Shown here one piece after another: positions 15,646 through 21,329 of a stretch of DNA of 21,329 nt. Origin of the DNA: Bacteroidales bacterium (GTDB lineage: Bacteria; Bacteroidota; Bacteroidia; Bacteroidales; UBA1715); the NCBI GenBank assembly GCA_031262005.1, contig JAISIO010000140.1, forward strand, positions 1-21,329, in the 5' to 3' direction. The translations under genes were made by a program, and so were the position numbers. The notes below the pieces were generated by a model. The model saw only the letters and a program-made list of their open reading frames with translations, did not search any database and had not been told where the DNA came from. The first letter of the stretch is position 1. Every line of letters starts with the position of its first letter.

Positions 15646-15732
15646 GTTTTTTAGTTTGTAAGTTTACAAGTTAATAAGTTAGCAAGTTTGTCAGTTATTC
15701 GATTATTCAGTTATTCAATTAGTCGGTTAGAA
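15645..15732 (+). repeat. degenerate 8-bp tandem array (11 units)
   Basis: Eleven consecutive octamers fit one frame, beginning on the last base of the TolC-like gene's stop codon. Units include AGTTTGTA, AGTTTACA, AGTTAATA, AGTTAGCA, AGTTTGTC and AGTTATTC (twice), with the last ones decaying to AATTAGTC and GGTTAGAA. The core rTTa/t at positions 2-4 is kept in nearly all. No insertion or deletion breaks the period over 88 bp. It ends 108 nt before the next gene. A role as mRNA 3' element or simple slippage-derived microsatellite cannot be decided. Confidence 0.8.
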
Positions 15733-15840
15733 ATTTCGTGCAATTGCCCTGAAACTTATCACACAAAACTCCCCTTGTGTTAAATTTTTATGTAACTTAG
15801 CCGCTTGAATTTTTAACGGTTTTTTTAATAATTTTACGGT

Positions 15841-18330
15841 ATGTGGATAGGTATTGCGCGCTTTATTTTGCGTTATAGAATAGCTCTTTTGGTTGTATTT
15901 GCAGGTCTCACTGCTTTTATGGCATTTCAGGCACGCAAAGTGCATTTGTCTTACGAATATGCGGCACTTTTACCTCAAACCGATACAGCACTGCAAGAAC
16001 ACCAAGCCTTCAAAAAAATTTTTGGCGAAGATGCCAACAGCCTGATTGTTGGGTTGCAAAGCGAAACATTTTTCAAACTTAATCAATTCAACGCTTTTTT
16101 AGATATGTGCGATACGCTACGCACGCTGCCCGGCGTTGAAGGAGTGTTGTCGGTGGGTAGTGCGCTCAAATTAGAGGGTACCACAATAGTGCCATACTTT
16201 GCCAATCGCCCGCAAACGCAAGCAGATCTTGATAGCACTGCACGTGATATTAGGCAGCAAAAACTATACGAAGGCTTAATGTTTACCGACAGTTCCGACG
16301 TATATGCCCTAATGATTACCATAAAACAAGAAGTACTCGACTGTCCTGAACGAGAAGTGTTGATTGCCGATATACAATCAATTGTTACCAATTTTGCGCA
16401 TACATACAATGTGCAAACGCACTTTACCGGTATGCCCTACATTCGCACCAAAGTTTCGCTCAAATTGCAAAACGAATTGGTAATGTTTATCCTTTTGGCA
16501 GCGTTGGTGTGCGCCATTATTATTTTCCTATTTTTCCGTTCGCTCAAAATTGTTTTCTTTTCTATGCTCACCGTGGGCATTGGCGTGGTGTTCACCATGG
16601 GAATTATGGGAATGCTAGGGTATTCTATTAGTATACTCAATGCCATGCTGCCGCCGCTGATTATTGTAATTGCGGTACCAAACTGTGTGTTTTTCTTAAA
16701 TAAATATCACATAGAATATGCCCGACATGGCAATCAAATCAAAGCCTTACAACGGGTAATTGTCAAAATCGGTAATGCAATTTTCATTGCCAATCTTATT
16801 ACTGCCATTAGTTTCGGTGCATTTATTGTTACCGACAGCATTTTGCTCATTGAATTTGGTATTGTGGCATCGCTGGGAATTTTGGCAGCTTTTGTGGCAT
16901 CGCTCGTTTTAATTCCAGTTATTTTCAGCTTTTTAGCTCCGCCAAATCCTCGAAATTTGAAACACTTAGACGCCAAGTTTATTAACTTACTGGTAAAACA
17001 TATTATAAACATTGTGAGCAACCATCGCCCCAAAGTGTACATTGCCACAGGCGTGGTAGTGGTGGTTGCCGCCATTGGCATTACTCGCCTGCAAACTACC
17101 GGTTTCATGGTAGACGACCTGCCACAGCACGATACGCTTATGGTGGACTTGAAATTTATGGAAAATCAATTCGATGGTGCTCTACCAATGGAATTTATGA
17201 TAGAAATGCCCGACAAAATAAATTTCATGCGCGATAAAGATTTTATGCGACGCTTAGATGTATTCCAAGAAAAATTGGCGAGCCACCCCGAACTATCGAA
17301 ACCGCTTTCGATAATTGACGTGATAAAATTTTCATGGCAAGCCCACAATCACGGCGACCCCGAATATTATAGCCTACCAAACAGTATGGACATAGGCTAT
17401 CAAAATAAAATGAAAAAAATAGTGCGCAGCCAAAACGGCAGCGGGCTTGCCATGGCTATGATAGATAGCACCGGTGCAAAAATTCGAGTAAAAGCAAACG
17501 TGCAAGACATTGGTACACAACGCATGGAAGCTCTCGAAAAAGCTATTATGAATGATATACTCGAAGTGTGGGGCGACAGCACATATCAGGTCAAAAAAAT
17601 CGGTACAAGCATGGTATTTACACAAAAAGATGAAACGGGAACAGTTTCGGAAACTGACTTCGTGTATAAAATTACAATGACTGGCGCAAGCGTGGTGTTT
17701 TCAAAGGGCACAAAATATATTCGCAATAGTTTATTTACAAGCATAGGGCTGGCGTTCGTTATTATTGCTTTTATTATGCTGTGGCTGTTCCGTTCCAAAC
17801 GCATGGTGGGCATAGCACTGCTTGTAAACATACTGCCGCAACTGATTACCGCCGCACTCATGGGGTATTTGGGCATTCCTATAAAACCATCTACGGTGTT
17901 GGTATTTTCCATAGCATTCGGTAATGTTACCGACGACACTATTCACTTTTTGGCTCGCTATCGTCAGGAACTCAAACACACCAATTGGGATATTGGCAAA
18001 TCGGTTCTGATCACTATTCGCGAAACTAATCCGAGTATGATTTACACATCGCTTATTTTATTCTTCGGTTTCGGCATTTTCGTTTTTTCACAATTCGGCG
18101 GCACACAAGCCTTAGGTGCTTTGGTGTCTATCACCGTATTTATGGCAATGATTTCAAACAATCTTTTATTGCCTTCGCTGCTACTTTCGTTGGAACAGCG
18201 CATGACAAAAAAATCCTTCGGCGAACCTTTGTTACTTATTTACGACGAAGAAGAAGATATAGACCTATCGGAATTACAAATTGCAGAATCGACAAGCGAC
18301 ACAAATACTACGAACAATGAAAACGCCTAA
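15841..18330 (+). CDS. MMPL/RND-superfamily exporter
   Basis: An 829-residue inner-membrane protein of the RND superfamily, MMPL/HpnN-like type, shorter than HAE1 pumps. Two similar halves each have one helix (~10-30; ~398-415), a periplasmic domain (~35-205; ~420-630) and five further helices (~213-365; ~632-785). The helix-4-equivalent motif is asymmetric: 'VPNCVFFLNKYH' has Asn281 where a proton-relay Asp is usual, whereas the second half 'GNVTDDTIHFLARYR' keeps Asp698-Asp699. The C-terminal ~35 residues form an acidic cytosolic tail (YDEEEDIDLSE). Relatives export lipids or other hydrophobic molecules; the substrate is unknown here. It overlaps the following epimerase gene by 14 nt. A weak promoter (TTG 15775-15777, TAACTTAG 15793-15800) may precede it. 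Confidence 0.88.
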   Translation: MWIGIARFILRYRIALLVVFAGLTAFMAFQARKVHLSYEYAALLPQTDTALQEHQAFKKIFGEDANSLIVGLQSETFFKLNQFNAFLDMCDTLRTLPGVEGVLSVGSALKLEGTTIVPYFANRPQTQADLDSTARDIRQQKLYEGLMFTDSSDVYALMITIKQEVLDCPEREVLIADIQSIVTNFAHTYNVQTHFTGMPYIRTKVSLKLQNELVMFILLAALVCAIIIFLFFRSLKIVFFSMLTVGIGVVFTMGIMGMLGYSISILNAMLPPLIIVIAVPNCVFFLNKYHIEYARHGNQIKALQRVIVKIGNAIFIANLITAISFGAFIVTDSILLIEFGIVASLGILAAFVASLVLIPVIFSFLAPPNPRNLKHLDAKFINLLVKHIINIVSNHRPKVYIATGVVVVVAAIGITRLQTTGFMVDDLPQHDTLMVDLKFMENQFDGALPMEFMIEMPDKINFMRDKDFMRRLDVFQEKLASHPELSKPLSIIDVIKFSWQAHNHGDPEYYSLPNSMDIGYQNKMKKIVRSQNGSGLAMAMIDSTGAKIRVKANVQDIGTQRMEALEKAIMNDILEVWGDSTYQVKKIGTSMVFTQKDETGTVSETDFVYKITMTGASVVFSKGTKYIRNSLFTSIGLAFVIIAFIMLWLFRSKRMVGIALLVNILPQLITAALMGYLGIPIKPSTVLVFSIAFGNVTDDTIHFLARYRQELKHTNWDIGKSVLITIRETNPSMIYTSLILFFGFGIFVFSQFGGTQALGALVSITVFMAMISNNLLLPSLLLSLEQRMTKKSFGEPLLLIYDEEEDIDLSELQIAESTSDTNTTNNENA

Positions 18331-19267
18331 AATTTTAATAACCGGCGGTGCCGGATTTATCGGCAGTTATTTAGTGGAACGCCTCTTGCGCGATAAAAAA
18401 TATTTCATCGTGGTTGCCGATAATTTATCAACCGGCACTATTCAGAAACTTCCACAAGCAAACACAGAATTGTTGCAATTTGTGCAGTGCGATGTGAATA
18501 ATTACAATGAAATTGCAGCAATAATGCACGCACACAATTTCGATTACGTGTTTCACTATGCTGCCATGGTTGGGGTTTTGCGCACGCAGCAGCACCCCTT
18601 GCAAGTGCTTGCCGACATTGAAGGCTTTAAAAACATTTGCAATCTTGCAGTGGAAACAAAGGTGCAACGAGTGTTTTTTTCGTCATCGAGCGAAATTTAC
18701 GGCGAACCGTTTGAAATGCCGCAAAATGTACGTACTACCCCTCTCAATTCTCGTGTACCATACGCCATTGTAAAAAACGTAGGTGAAGCGTTTTTACGTT
18801 CTTATCATCAGGAATTTGGGCTTGACTATGCCATCTTTCGTTTTTTTAACACCTACGGACCTCGACAAAGCATGGATTTTGTGATGAGTAAATTTATCAT
18901 AAAAGCCCTGCATAACCAAGATATAGAAGTATATGGCGATGGCTCGCAAACACGCACATTTTGCTACATTGACGACAATGTAGAAGCCTGCGTAAATGCG
19001 TTTGAACAGAATTTGCTCGTGAACGATGTGGCAAACATTGGCGGAAATAGGGAAATTACAATCTTACAATTGGCGCAAACGATAATTGAAAGAACCAATT
19101 CTTCATCGAAAATTGTACACGTAGCACCATTGAAAGACGGCGATATGAGCCGCCGCTGTCCCGAGAATACATTCATGAGGGAAACATTGCTGCATCGTCC
19201 GCTTATAGAATTAGAAGAAGGAATTGAACGGCTGCTTACAATCGGATTGTTCGATAATCAAATGTGA
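18317..19267 (+). CDS. NAD-dependent nucleotide-sugar epimerase/dehydratase (extended SDR)
   Basis: A 316-residue extended short-chain dehydrogenase acting on an NDP-sugar. The Rossmann motif is T9-G-G-A-G-F-I-G16, with D35 for the NAD ribose, the active-site serines at S122-S-S-S125, and the catalytic pair Y149-x-x-x-K153. The substrate-domain signature 'YGDGSQTRTFCYIDDNVEA' and 'FFNTYGPRQ' are those of UDP-glucose 4-epimerase/UDP-xylose-synthase-like enzymes; the sequence does not tell epimerisation from dehydration or decarboxylation. The start at 18317 places the Rossmann motif at the N terminus as usual; an in-frame ATG at 18281 would add 12 atypical residues. It begins inside the exporter gene (14-nt overlap), so the two are likely co-translated, hinting that the exporter handles a sugar-linked lipid or glycan. 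Confidence 0.9.
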   Translation: MKTPKILITGGAGFIGSYLVERLLRDKKYFIVVADNLSTGTIQKLPQANTELLQFVQCDVNNYNEIAAIMHAHNFDYVFHYAAMVGVLRTQQHPLQVLADIEGFKNICNLAVETKVQRVFFSSSSEIYGEPFEMPQNVRTTPLNSRVPYAIVKNVGEAFLRSYHQEFGLDYAIFRFFNTYGPRQSMDFVMSKFIIKALHNQDIEVYGDGSQTRTFCYIDDNVEACVNAFEQNLLVNDVANIGGNREITILQLAQTIIERTNSSSKIVHVAPLKDGDMSRRCPENTFMRETLLHRPLIELEEGIERLLTIGLFDNQM

Positions 19268-19319
19268 GTAGCCAATATTCGGTAATTCATATCGTTGTTC
19301 TACATATAATTCATTCACC

Positions 19320-21329
19320 ATGTTTTCATACTCTCTCTCTCAAATCGCTCACATTACTAATAGCCGCTTGAGCGGCAACGGCAATGTACACATTACAAGC
19401 GTTCAAACCGACAGCAGAAATTTTTCGGTTTCACAACAGACTATATTTTTGGCACTTGTGGGCAAGCAGCGTAATGCACACACGTTTATTGCGCAACTGT
19501 ATGATCAGGGACAACGAGTTTTTTGGGTACAAGAAGGGGAAACCTTCCCTTCATACGACAATGCTCACTACATTATAAGTACTTCTACGCTTGCTGCATT
19601 TCAACAATTAATGCAGCACTATCGCGAGCAATTTTCATTTCCGCTGATAGCAATTACAGGAAGCAACGGGAAAACTATCTGTAAAGAATGGCTGTACCAT
19701 ATTTTGAAACACGAACTTTCGGTGGTGCGTAGCCCCAAAAGTTACAATTCACAGATTGGTGTACCACTTTCATTGATGCTACTCAACGAAAATTACGATT
19801 GTGCAATTATGGAAGCTGGAATTTCGCAATGCGGAGAAATGGGACATTTGGCAAATATGCTGCAACCAACTATCGGAATTTTTACCACTATTGGCGATGC
19901 GCATCAGGAAAACTTTTCATCACTGGAGCAAAAAGTTGCCGAAAAAATGAAACTGTTTGCCCACTGCAAACGACTGGTATATTGCGCCGACTATGAACTG
20001 ATTCACAAATATGCCCAAAAATTACCGAACACCGAATGTGTGGCATGGAGTTTTTCTACTCATGCTCCTATTCAAGTTTCATACGTGCAGCACAGTGAGC
20101 ATACTGCTATAACCGTGCTTTGGAATGGTGTAAAATATGAATTTACCATTCCTTTCAACGACAGTGCTTCTATTGAAAATGCAGTGCAGTGTTTTGTATG
20201 CGCTCAGTTGTTGCACAAATCGCCTAATAATACACGGTATTTCATCGATTTACCGCAAATTGCCATGCGCTTGGAACAAATTGCCGGCACTCATAATTGC
20301 ACTATTATAAACGACAGCTACAATTCTGATTTGCAAGGAATTACTATTGCATTACAATTCCTTTCGCAACAAAAACAACACGATAAAAGAACTCTCATTC
20401 TTTCCGATGTAAAGCAAACCGGAATTGAAAAATCAGAATTATATAAAACCATTGCACAACTAATTCAACACTATGATATTCAAAAAGTTATTGGTGTAGG
20501 TAGCGATATTACAACGTATTTACCACACTATATAAACTACGGCAATTATTTTCTGACCACACAAGAATTACTTGCACAACTTCCTGAGTTTCAATTTGCC
20601 GACGAGACTATTTTGCTTAAAGCGGCGCGTGAATATGAATTTGAACGAATTGCACACAAATTGGAATTACAAACGCACCAAACCGTGCTTGAAATTAATT
20701 TGAATGCAATGATTCATAATTTGAATTATTTTAAATCGCAACTAAAACCCGCAACCAAAATTATGGTCATGGTAAAGGCATTTTCCTACGGCAGCGGCAG
20801 TTACGAAATTGCCAATATTTTGCAACATCAGGGAGTAGATTATTTGGCGGTAGCGTTTATCGATGAAGGCATTGAATTACGCAACGCCGGCATTCGCACG
20901 CCAATTGTGGTTATGAATCCGGAATATGGTATGCTGGCACAATTGTTTGAATACAATTTAGAACCGAATATTCATAATTTCAGCGTGCTTGCCGAACTCG
21001 CCGACTTTCAAAAAACACACAATGTGGCACAATTGCCGATTCATCTAAAATTAGATACTGGTATGGCTCGTTACGGTTTTTGCGAAAGCAATATTCCGCA
21101 ATTGTTGCACCAAATTTCAGCAATTCCAAACTGCCGTATTCAATCGGTATTTTCACATTTGGTGGGCAGCGACGAAGAACGTTTCGACGAATTTACTCGC
21201 CACCAAATAGAATTATTCACTCGCATGAGCGAAACTATTTTGAACGCACTGCCCTACCCCATTATGCGCCATATTTTAAATTCGGCAGGCATTGAACGTT
21301 TTACCGAAGCGCAGTTCGATATGGTGCGT
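19320..21329 (+). CDS. murF: bifunctional MurF-alanine racemase fusion (partial, runs off window)
   Basis: An open frame of 670 codons from ATG 19320 continues without a stop to the window edge, so the gene is 3'-truncated. Residues 1 to ~450 are MurF (UDP-N-acetylmuramoyl-tripeptide:D-Ala-D-Ala ligase): G114-S-N-G-K118-T P-loop, 'YNSQIGVPLSL', 'EAGISQCGEM', 'INDSYNSD' and 'AREYEFERI'. From ~455 a PLP-type alanine racemase begins: 'VLEINLNAMIHNLNYF', then K486 in 'VMVKAFSYGSGS' as the PLP lysine, 'LKLDTGMARYGF' and 'FSHLVGSDEE'. The Alr barrel is cut at about 216 residues. This fusion is common in Bacteroidetes and joins D-Ala production with its ligation to the peptidoglycan precursor. It starts 52 nt after the epimerase gene. 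Confidence 0.96.
   Translation, partial: MFSYSLSQIAHITNSRLSGNGNVHITSVQTDSRNFSVSQQTIFLALVGKQRNAHTFIAQLYDQGQRVFWVQEGETFPSYDNAHYIISTSTLAAFQQLMQHYREQFSFPLIAITGSNGKTICKEWLYHILKHELSVVRSPKSYNSQIGVPLSLMLLNENYDCAIMEAGISQCGEMGHLANMLQPTIGIFTTIGDAHQENFSSLEQKVAEKMKLFAHCKRLVYCADYELIHKYAQKLPNTECVAWSFSTHAPIQVSYVQHSEHTAITVLWNGVKYEFTIPFNDSASIENAVQCFVCAQLLHKSPNNTRYFIDLPQIAMRLEQIAGTHNCTIINDSYNSDLQGITIALQFLSQQKQHDKRTLILSDVKQTGIEKSELYKTIAQLIQHYDIQKVIGVGSDITTYLPHYINYGNYFLTTQELLAQLPEFQFADETILLKAAREYEFERIAHKLELQTHQTVLEINLNAMIHNLNYFKSQLKPATKIMVMVKAFSYGSGSYEIANILQHQGVDYLAVAFIDEGIELRNAGIRTPIVVMNPEYGMLAQLFEYNLEPNIHNFSVLAELADFQKTHNVAQLPIHLKLDTGMARYGFCESNIPQLLHQISAIPNCRIQSVFSHLVGSDEERFDEFTRHQIELFTRMSETILNALPYPIMRHILNSAGIERFTEAQFDMVR

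Noticed and set aside
15645..15732. CRISPR array
   Set aside because: The repeat unit is 8 bp with no spacers and no cas genes nearby; it is a simple tandem array.

Overview
The window looks like a chromosomal segment of a Bacteroidota bacterium, most likely a Bacteroidales member. The left edge holds the 5' end of a 16S rRNA gene (minus strand) with a Bacteroidetes-like start. Several gene starts are preceded by Bacteroidetes-type -7 boxes (TAnnTTTG), clear Shine-Dalgarno sequences are rare, and the gene content fits: two-subunit methylmalonyl-CoA mutase, a MurF-Alr fusion, and DUF2490, PepSY-like and CarboxypepD_reg-like envelope proteins. DNA is AT-rich. Genus cannot be fixed from what is visible.

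Layout. (1) 1-92: 5' end of 16S rRNA, minus strand. Behind it (93-316) is its leader, with a candidate boxA, a predicted three-way-junction RNA and a candidate promoter. (2) 727-4597: a plus-strand six-gene cluster: two-repeat beta-sandwich lipoprotein, small secreted repeat protein, VTC-type polyphosphate polymerase, DUF4956 membrane protein, PepSY-like lipoprotein, DUF2490 outer-membrane barrel. Spacing is tight for the last five genes. This is the least understood gene set here and the best candidate for an undescribed envelope system, perhaps polyphosphate synthesis or translocation tied to surface proteins. (3) 4598-4921: a REP-like palindrome and a strong bidirectional terminator separating convergent operons. 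(4) 4922-9047, minus strand: mutA-mutB, the adenosylcobalamin-dependent methylmalonyl-CoA mutase linking succinyl-CoA with propionate metabolism. MutA carries a nine-cysteine cluster. (5) 9172-9975: proB, glutamate 5-kinase without a PUA domain, divergent from mutA across a 124-nt two-promoter spacer. (6) 10158-15645: tripartite RND efflux pump (membrane-fusion protein, HAE1-type pump, TolC-like channel). (7) 15841-21329: an MMPL/RND-type exporter, an NDP-sugar epimerase overlapping its end, and a MurF-Alr fusion that runs off the window and is therefore partial.

Intergenic DNA holds several small repeats: a 14-bp tandem duplication, a REP-like palindrome, nested inverted repeats before the efflux operon, a ~21-bp tandem repeat between pump and channel genes, and an 11-unit degenerate octamer array that begins on the stop codon of the TolC-like gene. 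No CRISPR array, transposase, phage gene or tRNA was seen. Most content is core metabolism and envelope biology; protein family calls rest on recognised motifs, not on database searches.
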